DNA from: Chromatiales bacterium
GTDB lineage: Bacteria; Pseudomonadota; Gammaproteobacteria; Steroidobacterales; GCA-2729495
NCBI GenBank assembly: GCA_016789845.1
Contig: JAEUQA010000037.1
Span: 1-64,000, forward strand
DNA: 64,000 bases
Direction: 5' to 3'
Positions 48,719 through 56,283 of the stretch are shown piece after piece (the stretch's first letter is position 1; the number at the start of each line of letters is the position of its first letter). The position numbers and the translations under genes are program-made. The notes under the pieces are model-generated. The model had not been told where the DNA came from. It did no database searches and saw only the letters and a program-made list of their open reading frames with translations.

Positions 48719-48747
48719 TATTTGGGCCCGGCCGCCCGGCTTTCAAG
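48719..48747 (-). promoter_or_regulatory. sigma-32 (heat-shock) promoter of dnaK
   Basis: Minus-strand CTTGAAA (48747-48741), 14-bp spacer, CCCAAATA (48726-48719). The -35 box is a perfect match to the sigma-32 consensus. Expected transcription start is about 65 nt before dnaK. Confidence 0.75.
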
Positions 48748-48771
48748 GCCAGTTCGGGACCAGAGCCGGCA

Positions 48772-49368
48772 TCAATTCACGTCCGGCGCACCCTCACCGC
48801 CCGGCAGGGTGGCGCCCGAGGCCACCGGCTCCCCGGCCACGATGACCCGGGCGGGGCGCAGGAGCCGGTCGCCGAGCCGGTAGCCCTTCTGGAGGACCAC
48901 CAGCACCGAGCCGGGCGTCGCCGTCCCCGAGGGTTGCATGCTCATGGCCTCGTGCAGCTGGGGGTCGAAGGGATGGCCCACCGGGTCCACGAGCTCGATG
49001 CCGAACCTGTCGAAGGCCGCGCGCAGCAGGCGCAGGGTGGCCTGCTTGCCGGCCACCAGGCTCTCGGCGGATGCGGTACCGGCCGATTCGAGGCCCATCT
49101 CCAGGCTGTCGACGATCCCCAGCAGCTCGCCGGCCAGCTTCTCCACACCCGACCGCCGGGCGGCCTCCACGTCACGGGCCGCGCGCTTGCGCAGGTTGTC
49201 CAGCTCCGCCACGGCCCGGAGGTACCGGTTCCAGTTCTCGGCTGCGGTGGCCTCGGCCTTCTCGAGGGCCTGGCGCAACTCCACGACGGGGTCCGCGGCG
49301 CCGGATTCCGCGGAAGCCACGCCGGCAGGAGAAGCGTCCGGGGAATCCGGGTGTTCGGTTTCAGGCAT
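48772..49368 (-). CDS. grpE: nucleotide exchange factor GrpE
   Basis: GrpE releases ADP from DnaK. The 198-residue protein has a low-complexity acidic N-terminus, the long dimerising helix (RQALEKAEATAAENWNRYLR, DNLRKRAARDVEAARR) and the C-terminal beta domain (HPFDPQLHEAMSMQP, GTVLVVLQKGYRLGDRLLRP-like GSVLVVLQKGYRLGDRLLRP). AAGGAG sits 8 bp before the ATG. It lies between hrcA and dnaK. Confidence 0.96.
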   Translation of the reverse strand: MPETEHPDSPDASPAGVASAESGAADPVVELRQALEKAEATAAENWNRYLRAVAELDNLRKRAARDVEAARRSGVEKLAGELLGIVDSLEMGLESAGTASAESLVAGKQATLRLLRAAFDRFGIELVDPVGHPFDPQLHEAMSMQPSGTATPGSVLVVLQKGYRLGDRLLRPARVIVAGEPVASGATLPGGEGAPDVN

Positions 49369-49425
49369 CGGGCAGGCTCCTTCGGGGCGTGCAACTACCG
49401 GCGGGCTGCCGCCCGCCAGAGATCC

Positions 49426-49453
49426 TTATGGGGGTCAGGAGCCGGAATTCAAG
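49426..49453 (-). promoter_or_regulatory. sigma-32 promoter of grpE inside the hrcA 3' end
   Basis: Minus-strand CTTGAAT (49453-49447), 13-bp spacer, CCCCATAA (49433-49426). Six of seven -35 bases match and the -10 core CCCCAT is exact. The -35 box lies in the last codons of hrcA, so grpE can be heat-induced independently of the hrcA promoter. Confidence 0.75.
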
Positions 49454-50517
49454 TTGGCGTTCAGATTGGCGTTCAGGGCAGAACCAACCAGCCTGGCGGT
49501 GACGTCCACGATCGGTATCACCCGCTCGTAGGCCATCCGGGTGGGACCGATGACGCCCAGCACGCCAACGATCTGGTCATCCACAGTATACGGCGCAGCC
49601 ACGATGGTGCACTCGTCCAGGATCCGGTAGCCGGAGCCCTCACCGATGAAGATCTGCACGCCCTGGGCGGCCACGCTCCGGTCCAGGAGCGTCAGGATCT
49701 CACGCTGCTGGCCGAAGGCCTCGAACAGCTGCTTGATCTTCTCCACGTCGGACAGTTCCTGGAAGTTCATCAGCTGGGTCTCGCCCGACAGCACGTAGCC
49801 CGCGCTGTCGGGACCAGGCTGCCGGGCCGGGTCGGCGATGGCGATCGAATCCAGCATCAGGCGGTTCATGAATTCCCGCGTGCCATCCAGGTTGGCCAGC
49901 AGCCGGGAGCGAACCTCCCCGAGGTCCAGGCCCGTGAACTGCTCGTTGAGAAAATTGGCAGCACGGCGCAGTTCGTCCTCGCCGTAGTCCCTATCCATGT
50001 CGAGGATGCGGTTCTGCACCTCGGCGTCGTTCACCACCAGGATCGCGAGGACGCGGCGACCCGACAGGGGCAGGAACTCGATGTGCCGGAGAGTCGCGTG
50101 GGGCTGCCGGGGAATGGTGACCACGCCCGCCAGGCTGGTCAGGGACGACAGGGCCGACGAGGCCGCGGAGGCGATCGCCTTGGCGTCACCCCGGAAGCGG
50201 TCCTCGAGGTGGTGCTGGAGCCTCGCGACATCCGGCTCGGCCATCGGCTGCAGACGCACGAGCGTGTCCACGAAAAAGCGGTAACCTTTGGCGGTCGGGA
50301 TGCGGCCGGCGCTGGTGTGGGGGGCAACGATGAAACCCAGGTCCTCCAGGTCGGCCATCACGTTCCGGATCGTGGCCGGACTGAGATCGAGCCCGGCGCT
50401 GCGCGACAGGGTGCGGGAACCGACGGGTTGCCCCTCGCGGATGTAGTGTTCCACGAGGATCCGCAGGATCTGCCGGGCGCGTTCGGACGGCAGCTCGGAG
50501 GTGAGATCGTTGGCCAT
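49435..50517 (-). CDS. hrcA: heat-inducible transcription repressor HrcA
   Basis: HrcA represses chaperone operons by binding CIRCE operators and is released on heat shock. From the ATG at 50517 the product is 360 residues, slightly longer than usual. The N-terminal winged-helix (RILRILVEHYIREGQPVGSR, LDLSPATIRNVMADLEDLGF, PHTSAGRIPTAKGYRFFVD) and the GAF-like effector domain are clear. The last dozen residues are an Asn/Leu repeat (NANLNANLN) with no family counterpart. A CIRCE-like palindrome lies 15 bp upstream. Confidence 0.97.
   Translation of the reverse strand: MANDLTSELPSERARQILRILVEHYIREGQPVGSRTLSRSAGLDLSPATIRNVMADLEDLGFIVAPHTSAGRIPTAKGYRFFVDTLVRLQPMAEPDVARLQHHLEDRFRGDAKAIASAASSALSSLTSLAGVVTIPRQPHATLRHIEFLPLSGRRVLAILVVNDAEVQNRILDMDRDYGEDELRRAANFLNEQFTGLDLGEVRSRLLANLDGTREFMNRLMLDSIAIADPARQPGPDSAGYVLSGETQLMNFQELSDVEKIKQLFEAFGQQREILTLLDRSVAAQGVQIFIGEGSGYRILDECTIVAAPYTVDDQIVGVLGVIGPTRMAYERVIPIVDVTARLVGSALNANLNANLNSGS
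49454..49477 (-). repeat. 12-bp tandem duplication at the 3' end of hrcA
   Basis: Two 12-bp copies differing at the last base (49454-49465 and 49466-49477) encode the NANL repeats in the HrcA tail. Confidence 0.8.
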
Positions 50518-50531
50518 GTCTGCGTGAAACG

Positions 50532-50558
50532 CTAGCAATCGGCCATGGAGAGTGTCAA
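50532..50558. promoter_or_regulatory. CIRCE-like HrcA operator
   Basis: CTAGCAATC, 9-bp spacer, GAGTGTCAA. Each arm matches 7 of 9 positions of the CIRCE consensus TTAGCACTC-N9-GAGTGCTAA, and the spacing is exact. On the minus strand the right arm contains a perfect -35 box TTGACA, with a -10-like TAGCGT 18 bp downstream, so the operator overlaps the hrcA promoter. It lies 22 bp before the divergent nadK start. Confidence 0.8.
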
Positions 50559-50579
50559 GGTCATGATAAGCAAGGCAAA

Positions 50580-51536
50580 ATGAACAGGAAACCGCGCGCC
50601 CGACAGTTTTCCGCGATCGCCCTGATGGGCAATCCCCGGGACCCCCGCGCCCTGGAAGCCATGCGGATCATGGCCACTCACCTGCTCCAGGTCGGCTGCA
50701 GCGTGAAGGTCAGCACGGCCGTGCGCGCCCGCTCGCTGCCACCCCGGGCGAAGCGGGTGGCCGAGGAGCGGCTGGCCGTGGGCGTGAACCTGGTGGTTGC
50801 CATCGGGGGCGACGGTAGCATGCTGTACGCCGCCCGGCGCATCGCCGGCCGCCAGGTACCGCTCCTGGGCATCAATCGCGGCCGGCTGGGCTTCCTGGCC
50901 GACGTGGGCCCCGAGCACATGCTGGCGCACATCGACCAGATCCTGGCGGGCCGGTACGTGAGCGAGCAGCGCATGCTCCTCGTGGCTTCGGTCGTCCGGA
51001 ACAACCGGGTGGTGGCGAGCGCCATCGCCCTGAACGACGTGGTGGTCAAGCGGCAGGACACCGGCCGCATGGTCGAGTACCAGACTTTCGTGGACGGCGG
51101 CTACGTCAACACCCACCTGGGCGACGGCTTCATCATCGCCACGCCGACCGGGTCGACCGCCTACGCGCTCAGTTGCGGCGGCCCGATCGTCGAACCGGGC
51201 CTGGATGCGCTCGTGCTCACGCCGATCTGTCCGCACACGCTGAGCGACCGGCCGCTGGTGATTCCCGGCACCCGGGTGGCGGAGGTCCGCCTGCACTCGA
51301 CGCCGTCCCCCAGGTCGCGGCAGGTGGACCGCGCCGAAGTGACCTGTGACGGCGAGCTGCTGGGCCGGCTGGGTCCCGGCGGCAGCGTCCGCGTCAGCGC
51401 CGCCCGCGAGCGGCTCGAGCTGGTGCATCCGGTGGGCTACGACTACTTCGAGATCCTGCGGAGCAAGCTCCTGTGGGGCCGGGACACGCGGGACCACGGC
51501 AAGAATCCACCCCATGGCCCGGGTGGCAAGCGCTGA
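50580..51536 (+). CDS. nadK: NAD kinase
   Basis: NadK phosphorylates NAD+ to NADP+. The 318-residue protein has the GGDGSMLYAARR motif that binds the phosphate donor, the NE/D-type region (ALNDVVVKR), and the glycine-rich TPTGSTAYALSCGGPI. Start is divergent from hrcA. Upstream of recN, as in E. coli. Confidence 0.97.
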   Translation: MNRKPRARQFSAIALMGNPRDPRALEAMRIMATHLLQVGCSVKVSTAVRARSLPPRAKRVAEERLAVGVNLVVAIGGDGSMLYAARRIAGRQVPLLGINRGRLGFLADVGPEHMLAHIDQILAGRYVSEQRMLLVASVVRNNRVVASAIALNDVVVKRQDTGRMVEYQTFVDGGYVNTHLGDGFIIATPTGSTAYALSCGGPIVEPGLDALVLTPICPHTLSDRPLVIPGTRVAEVRLHSTPSPRSRQVDRAEVTCDGELLGRLGPGGSVRVSAARERLELVHPVGYDYFEILRSKLLWGRDTRDHGKNPPHGPGGKR

Positions 51537-51546
51537 TCCGCGCCCC

Positions 51547-53280
51547 ATGCTGACCCAGCTGCAGATCCGCGACCTGGCGGTCATCGAGGAAGTCACGCTG
51601 GACTTCGGCAGCGGCTTCACCGTCCTGACGGGTGAGACGGGCGCCGGAAAGTCGATCCTCATCGATGCCCTGGCCCTCGCCCTCGGCGAGCGTGGCGACG
51701 CCCAGGCGATCCGCGCGGGCGCCAGCCGCCTCGAGGTCCTGGCCAGCTTCGAGCCCGGCGCGGGCAGTGCCGCCGGCCGGTGGCTCGAGGACAACGAGCT
51801 GGCCGATGAGGGCGGTAGCTGCCTGATGCGCCGGGTGATCGGCACCGATGGCCGGTCCAGGGCCTGGATCAATGGCCGGCCCGTCCCCGTCCAGGCCCTG
51901 CGCGACCTGGGCGCGACCCTCGTGGACATCTGCGGCCAGCAGGACTACCAGTCGCTGCGGCACCGGGCCGCCCAGCGGGCGATCCTGGACGACCTGGCGG
52001 GCCACCACGACCTGCTCGCCCGGGTGCGGGAGGCCCATGCCGCCTGGCTGGCCGCCGAGGCGGCGCTCGCGGAGCTCGCCACGGCCCAGCGGGACCGGGA
52101 CAGCCGGGTCGACCTGCTGGCGTTCCAGGTGGGCGAACTCAGTGCCCTGCAACCCCGCGCGGGCGAGTACGCGGAACTCGAGCGGGAGCACACCGCCCTC
52201 GCCCACCGCCTGCGCATCGGGGCCGCGCTCGATCTCGCCCTCGCCCGGGCCTACGACGACGAAGACGGCTCCGCCCAGGCGGCGATCGGGGCTGCCCGCC
52301 GGGCGCTGGAGGACGTGTTGCGCTTCGACCCCGAACTGGAGGCGCCCCTCCGGCTGCTCGCCGATGCGGAGGCCCAGGTCGGCGAGGCAACCGACCTGCT
52401 GCGGCACCGGCTCGGACGGCTGGACCCGGACCCGGGCCGCGAGAGCGAGATCGCCGACCGGCTCGCGGCCCTGCGCGACAGCTCCCGCAAGCACCGCTGT
52501 ACGCCCGATGACCTGCCCGGGCTGCTGGACCGCCTGCAGGATGAACTGGCGGCGCTGACCGGCGGGGAGATCACCCTCGAGCGACTGGCGAGGGCGGCGG
52601 CGCAGCGGAAGGGCGAGCTCAAGGCCCTGGCCGGGACGCTCACCGCAGGCCGGCAGGCCGCTGCCGGTTCACTGGGCCAGGTCGTCACCCGGAACATGGC
52701 GACCCTCGGCATGCCCGGCGGCCGCTTCGAGGTGCGCGTGGCCCCGCTCGCGGACGGGGCCATCGCCGCCCACGGCGCGGACGACGTGGAGTTCCTGGTC
52801 ACGGCCAACGCGGGCCAGCCCCCCGCCCCCATGAGCCGGGTGGCTTCCGGCGGTGAGCTGTCCCGGCTGAACCTGGCCATCCAGGTGGTCGCCACGTCGA
52901 CCCGCGGCGCGCCGACCCTGGTGTTCGACGAGGTGGACGCGGGCGTCGGCGGCGCGGTGGCGGAGATGGTGGGCAGGCGCCTGCGCGAGCTCAGCACGGG
53001 GCGGCAGGTGCTGTGCATCACGCACCTGCCCCAGGTCGCCACGCTCGCCGAGCACCAGGCCACGGTCAGCAAGGCGACGCGGGACGGGAAGACCTCCACC
53101 GCCGTCCGGATGCTGAGCGCCGCGGAACGGGTGGAAGAGACGGCGCGCATGCTGGGCGGCGTGACGATCACGGACCAGACGCGGGCCCACGCCGAAGAGA
53201 TGCTCTCCCAGGGTAGGAGCGCCTTCAGGCGCGACCCGATGCCTGGGACGAAGAAAAAAGAGAGAAAGAGTCGCGCCTGA
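51547..53280 (+). CDS. recN: DNA repair protein RecN
   Basis: RecN is an SMC-like ATPase for double-strand-break repair. From the ATG at 51547, 10 bp after nadK, the protein is 577 residues: Walker A (TGETGAGKSILIDALALALG), coiled coils, a conserved Q-loop (DICGQQDYQSLRH), ABC signature (MSRVASGGELSRLNLAIQ) and Walker B (LVFDEVDAGVGG). The last 25 or so residues after HAEEML are basic and encoded by a REP-like element, so they are probably a recent extension. An upstream frame to 51346 is a shadow inside nadK. Confidence 0.96.
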   Translation: MLTQLQIRDLAVIEEVTLDFGSGFTVLTGETGAGKSILIDALALALGERGDAQAIRAGASRLEVLASFEPGAGSAAGRWLEDNELADEGGSCLMRRVIGTDGRSRAWINGRPVPVQALRDLGATLVDICGQQDYQSLRHRAAQRAILDDLAGHHDLLARVREAHAAWLAAEAALAELATAQRDRDSRVDLLAFQVGELSALQPRAGEYAELEREHTALAHRLRIGAALDLALARAYDDEDGSAQAAIGAARRALEDVLRFDPELEAPLRLLADAEAQVGEATDLLRHRLGRLDPDPGRESEIADRLAALRDSSRKHRCTPDDLPGLLDRLQDELAALTGGEITLERLARAAAQRKGELKALAGTLTAGRQAAAGSLGQVVTRNMATLGMPGGRFEVRVAPLADGAIAAHGADDVEFLVTANAGQPPAPMSRVASGGELSRLNLAIQVVATSTRGAPTLVFDEVDAGVGGAVAEMVGRRLRELSTGRQVLCITHLPQVATLAEHQATVSKATRDGKTSTAVRMLSAAERVEETARMLGGVTITDQTRAHAEEMLSQGRSAFRRDPMPGTKKKERKSRA

Positions 53281-53283
53281 AGG
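53206..53283 (+). repeat. REP-like palindrome pair at the 3' end of recN
   Basis: A REP-like core (AGGAGCGCC TTCA GGCGCGACC, 53215-53236) is framed by a 7-bp outer stem (TCCCAGG 53206-53212, CCTGGGA 53242-53248). Its 14-bp segment CCTTCAGGCGCGAC (53222-53235) recurs inverted at 53270-53283, making a BIME-like pair. The element is inside the recN frame and supplies its last 25 codons. Similar GTAGGAGCGnnTTCA sequences are known REPs in Pseudomonas and relatives. Confidence 0.75.
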
Positions 53284-53341
53284 AATAAAAGGGGACGGAT
53301 TTAATTTGTCCCCAAATTAAATCCGTCCCCTTTTATTCCTT
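53280..53341. repeat. 28-bp perfect inverted repeat between recN and fur
   Basis: Arms of 28 bp (53280-53307 and 53314-53341) are exact reverse complements around a GTCCCC loop. Each arm contains AAAAGGGGACGGATTTAATT. The element includes the last base of the recN stop and the last two codons and stop of fur. It can act as a bidirectional terminator; the GGGGACGGATTTA motif resembles short palindromes associated with REP-associated (Y1) transposases. Confidence 0.85.
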
Positions 53342-53734
53342 CGGCTTCACGTAGAGCACGAGGCTGTGGTCCACCAGCTCGTAGCCGTGCCGGCCCGCGA
53401 TCTCGCGCTGGAGCCGCTCGATCTCCTCGTTGGAGAACTCCACCACGCGCCCCGTCTCGACGCAGACCATGTGGTCATGGTGCCGCCCGGACTCGAGCTC
53501 GAACACCGAGTGGTCGCTGGCGAAGTTGTGGCGCGTCACGAGCCCCGCCTGCTCGAACTGGGTCAGCACCCGGTAGACGGTGGCCAGCCCCACGTCGTCG
53601 CCGGCATCCGCGAGGCGACGGTAGATGTCCTCCGCGCTCAGGTGGTGGGGACCGCCCTCCTGCAGGATCTCCAGGATCCGGAGGCGGGGCGTGGTGGCCT
53701 TGAGGCCGGCCTTGCGTAGATCCTGGGGCTCCAT
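53333..53734 (-). CDS. fur: ferric uptake regulator Fur
   Basis: Fur represses iron-uptake genes when bound to Fe2+. From the ATG at 53734 the product is 133 residues, with the winged helix (LKATTPRLRILEILQ, AEDIYRRLADAGDDVGLATVYRVLTQFEQAG, shown in parts) and metal site HHDHMVCVETG. Only the first cysteine of the CxxC pair is kept, as in Pseudomonas Fur. Its final codons lie within the 28-bp inverted repeat. It is divergent from bamE, a common arrangement in Pseudomonas and Xanthomonas. Confidence 0.95.
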   Translation of the reverse strand: MEPQDLRKAGLKATTPRLRILEILQEGGPHHLSAEDIYRRLADAGDDVGLATVYRVLTQFEQAGLVTRHNFASDHSVFELESGRHHDHMVCVETGRVVEFSNEEIERLQREIAGRHGYELVDHSLVLYVKPKE

Positions 53735-53775
53735 CGTTCCGGTGATCCGCCGATCGGCTATGATTCGCACCGATT

Positions 53776-54141
53776 ATGGCACCCTCCGTCCTGCAGCGCT
53801 GTCTGCGCATCCTCAGCCTCGCGCTGGTCCTGGTCGTCCCGGCCGGACTGACGGGGGGCTGCGTCTACCGCCTGGACGTCCAGCAGGGCAACCTGCTGGA
53901 ACAGAAGGACATCGAGGCCATCCAGCCGGGGATGACCCGCAACCAGGTGCGCTTCCTGCTCGGCACCCCGATTGCGGCCGACTCCTTCCGCGCAGACCGC
54001 TGGGACTACATGTACTACCTGAAGCCGGGCAAGAGCCGGAAGACCACCCAGCGCTGGATCATCGTCTGGTTCGACGGCGACACCGTCCGGGAAGTGAACC
54101 GCGACGTGCCGGTCGAGAAGGACGGCAGGCAGCAGGGCTGA
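53776..54141 (+). CDS. bamE: outer membrane assembly lipoprotein BamE (SmpA/OmlA)
   Basis: BamE is a lipoprotein of the BAM complex that inserts outer-membrane proteins. The 121-residue protein has a signal peptide with lipobox LTGGC (Cys 29) and the SmpA/OmlA fold: DVQQGNLLEQKDIEAIQPGM, FLLGTPIAADSFRADRWDY, IVWFDGDTV. A -10-like TATGAT (53759-53764) is just upstream in the 41-bp gap to fur. In E. coli bamE follows recN; here fur is inserted between them. Confidence 0.96.
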   Translation: MAPSVLQRCLRILSLALVLVVPAGLTGGCVYRLDVQQGNLLEQKDIEAIQPGMTRNQVRFLLGTPIAADSFRADRWDYMYYLKPGKSRKTTQRWIIVWFDGDTVREVNRDVPVEKDGRQQG

Positions 54142-54143
54142 GT

Positions 54144-54599
54144 TCAGCCGTAGACCGCCCGGGCCCGCTCCACGAAGGCGTCCACGAGGCCGCTGCAGGT
54201 CAGCTCGAAGGCCGGGCCCAGCAGCAGGTCCCGGGCCGTGCCGGCAAACTGGAACCTCACCCGTAACTCGATCCGGCAGCCTGGCGCGGTCCCGGCATCG
54301 CCGGCCGGCGCCACGAGGGGCGTGACCGTCCACTCGCCGTGCAGGGCGCTGAACGGCCCGTCCACGAGTTCCATGGTCAGGCGGCGCGGTGGCTCGAGGG
54401 TGTTGCGCGTGGTGAAGCTGGACGAGAAGGGTCCTTTCGAGAGCGAGAGGCTGGCCACCAGCCCGCCCGGCTCCCGGGACAGGACGGAACTGGCCGTGCA
54501 GCCGGGCAGGAATTGCGGATAGGCCTCCACGTCCGCGACGAGCGCGAACATGGCCTCGGCGGGATACGGCACGATGGCGCTGCGCTGGACTTCACGCAC
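54144..54599 (-). CDS. ratA: RatA/COQ10-type START-domain protein
   Basis: The 151-residue protein matches the ratA family (PF03364, polyketide cyclase/COQ10): REVQRSAIVPYPAEAMFALV, DVEAYPQFLPGC, and a C-terminal FELTCSGLVDAFVERAR. Members bind ubiquinone or inhibit 70S formation; which applies here cannot be told. The start is a GTG. It is convergent with bamE and divergent from smpB. The rnfH (ratB) gene that usually sits between ratA and bamE is absent. Confidence 0.92.
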   Translation of the reverse strand: MREVQRSAIVPYPAEAMFALVADVEAYPQFLPGCTASSVLSREPGGLVASLSLSKGPFSSSFTTRNTLEPPRRLTMELVDGPFSALHGEWTVTPLVAPAGDAGTAPGCRIELRVRFQFAGTARDLLLGPAFELTCSGLVDAFVERARAVYG

Positions 54600-54652
54600 T
54601 GGAACTGAACTGACTATCGTCGCCCCACTGAAGTTGGCAGGATTGTTGCCGA

Positions 54653-55162
54653 ATGAGCGCCCGAAAATCCACCAAGCCCGGGAATTCGCCGAAGCCGAAG
54701 AAGGCCGACACGACGCCGCGCCTGATCGCGGAGAACCGCAAGGCGCGCTTCGACTTCTACATCGAGGACCAGATCGAGGCCGGCATTGCCCTGCAGGGCT
54801 GGGAAGTGAAGAGCATGCGGGAGGCGAAGGCGAACCTTAAGGAGTCCTACGCGATCTTCCGCAACGACGAGGCCTGGCTGATCGGCGCCCACATCACGCC
54901 GCTCACCTCCGCCTCGACCCACGTGGAGGCGAACCCCGTGCGGATGCGGAAGCTCCTCCTCCACCGCCGGGAGATCGACCGGCTGAAGGGCGCCGTGGAG
55001 CGGGACGGCTATACGCTGGTGCCGCTCGCGATGAACTGGGTCAAGGGCCGGGCCAAGGTCACCCTGGGCCTCGCCAAGGGCAAGAACGTGCGCGACAAGC
55101 GGGATTCCATCAAGGACCGGGACTGGCAGCGCCAGAAGGGTCGCGTGCTGCGCCGCGGGTAG
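54653..55162 (+). CDS. smpB: SsrA-binding protein SmpB
   Basis: SmpB binds tmRNA and delivers it to stalled ribosomes. The 169-residue protein has a basic, low-complexity N-terminus, the OB-fold core (ENRKARFDFYIEDQIEAGIA, LQGWEVKSMREAKANLKESY) and the C-terminal basic tail (GKNVRDKRDSIKDRDWQRQK). Its RNA partner ssrA is about 1.8 kb downstream, separated by an insertion. A REP-like element begins at its stop codon. Confidence 0.97.
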   Translation: MSARKSTKPGNSPKPKKADTTPRLIAENRKARFDFYIEDQIEAGIALQGWEVKSMREAKANLKESYAIFRNDEAWLIGAHITPLTSASTHVEANPVRMRKLLLHRREIDRLKGAVERDGYTLVPLAMNWVKGRAKVTLGLAKGKNVRDKRDSIKDRDWQRQKGRVLRRG

Positions 55163-55183
55163 GCGCGCCGACCGGCGCGACCC
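55160..55183 (+). repeat. REP-like palindrome after smpB
   Basis: Starting at the smpB TAG, this 24-bp sequence matches the recN REP at 20 of 24 positions. It contains the stem GCGCC...GGCGC and the GCGACCC tail. Confidence 0.6.
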
Positions 55184-55201
55184 GAACGGGCTGTCCGCGA
55201 A

Positions 55202-56149
55202 CTACGGATGCAGTCCGGAAGTCCCGGGCGGCGAGCCCAGCAGTTGCCGGAAGAGCGTGGTGTCCTGGGCGTTAACGGCACCGTTGCAGTTCAGATCGGC
55301 CTTGTTGTAGCCGGCCGGCGCGCTGCTGGGCTGGCCTAGCTGCTGGCGGAACAGTACGGCGTCCTGGGCGTTGGTCGCGCCATTGTTGTTCAGGTCACCG
55401 TCGCAGTGATTGCCATAGCCGTCGCCGTCGGAATCGCACTGGGTCGGGTTGGCCACGAGGCCGCAGTTGTCGAGCCCATCCGCGACGCCATCCGCGTCCG
55501 TGTCCGGAACCCCGGCCGCGGCGAGGACGATGTGGAACCGCGTTGGCAGCGCCGGGTCGGCGGGGCACCCGGACGTGGTGGCCGAGCCGTACAGAACGCA
55601 GGTGCCAATGTCCGGCGCGGTAGCGAGGATCAGGTACGTGCCGTCGTCGCGCACCACGTTCCACATGTTGAAAGCGGTCGATGCGCCATTGCAGATGCCG
55701 GGCAGGGAAGGAGTCTCGTAGCACTCGTAGTCGAAGAACGCCGTGTTGGCGATGCCGGGTGTGATCGCAAGGTAGTTCATCCGGTGGCTGATGAGCATCG
55801 TGCCGTTGGGATTGCTGTTGAGGAAGTGGGTCACCCAGAACAAGCCGGTGCCCGTCAGCGTGAACCCGTTCCAGTCCCAGGCCGTCGGGCCGGCATCGGC
55901 CAGTTCAGCGACAACGTCGTTCGTGCTGGTCCAGGACTGGGCCGGGTTGTAGCAGGGCTGGATGTAGGTGGTGGGCGGCGGTCCGCCGGCGTTCGGACAC
56001 CCCTGGGCTGCACCCGCCTTGAAGACCAGGGAAGTCAGTGCGCCCAGGTTGCTCCGCGAATAAAATCCGACCAGGTTGTACGGGGCGGCCAGGACGGCGC
56101 CCGGCAGGGCAGACAGCAGCAGAAAAATGGCTACGCACGAGTTGCGCAT
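55202..56149 (-). CDS. secreted protein with TSP type-3 and dockerin-like repeats
   Basis: From the ATG at 56149 (AGGGG 7 bp upstream) the product is 315 residues. Residues 1-21 are a signal peptide (FLLLSALPGAVLA) with cleavage before APY. Residues about 25-210 are a cysteine-containing domain I do not recognise. Then come a calcium-binding thrombospondin type-3-like stretch (DTDADGVADGLDNC, DSDGDGYGNHCDG) and two dockerin type-I-like repeats (DLNNNGATNAQDAVLF near 252, DLNCNGAVNAQDTTLF near 285). Such proteins are exported and bind calcium. No cohesin gene is in the window. It stands alone between smpB and the Doc module; the function of the N-terminal domain is unknown. Confidence 0.85.
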   Translation of the reverse strand: MRNSCVAIFLLLSALPGAVLAAPYNLVGFYSRSNLGALTSLVFKAGAAQGCPNAGGPPPTTYIQPCYNPAQSWTSTNDVVAELADAGPTAWDWNGFTLTGTGLFWVTHFLNSNPNGTMLISHRMNYLAITPGIANTAFFDYECYETPSLPGICNGASTAFNMWNVVRDDGTYLILATAPDIGTCVLYGSATTSGCPADPALPTRFHIVLAAAGVPDTDADGVADGLDNCGLVANPTQCDSDGDGYGNHCDGDLNNNGATNAQDAVLFRQQLGQPSSAPAGYNKADLNCNGAVNAQDTTLFRQLLGSPPGTSGLHP

Positions 56150-56283
56150 AACGATCCCCTCATTGCGTAACCTGGGGAGGTAGACTTGCACGTGTGGGCC
56201 CCTGATACCAGAGCCCGACACGCTGGATCCCAGCCAGGACCGGGAATCGCCACTCCAGGAGAGCCGCGTGCCGCGCCGCGGCC

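Noticed and set aside
47017..50535. Plus-strand frames opposite dnaK and hrcA (548 and 533 codons)
   Set aside because: Shadow frames of conserved genes. The claim that dnaK has an antisense protein partner is a known annotation artefact.
50500..50580. LexA box for recN control
   Set aside because: No CTGT-N8-ACAG palindrome was found near nadK or recN.
53165..53240. RecN C-terminal basic tail as a functional DNA-binding domain
   Set aside because: It is fully explained by the REP-like element in the 3' end of the gene.
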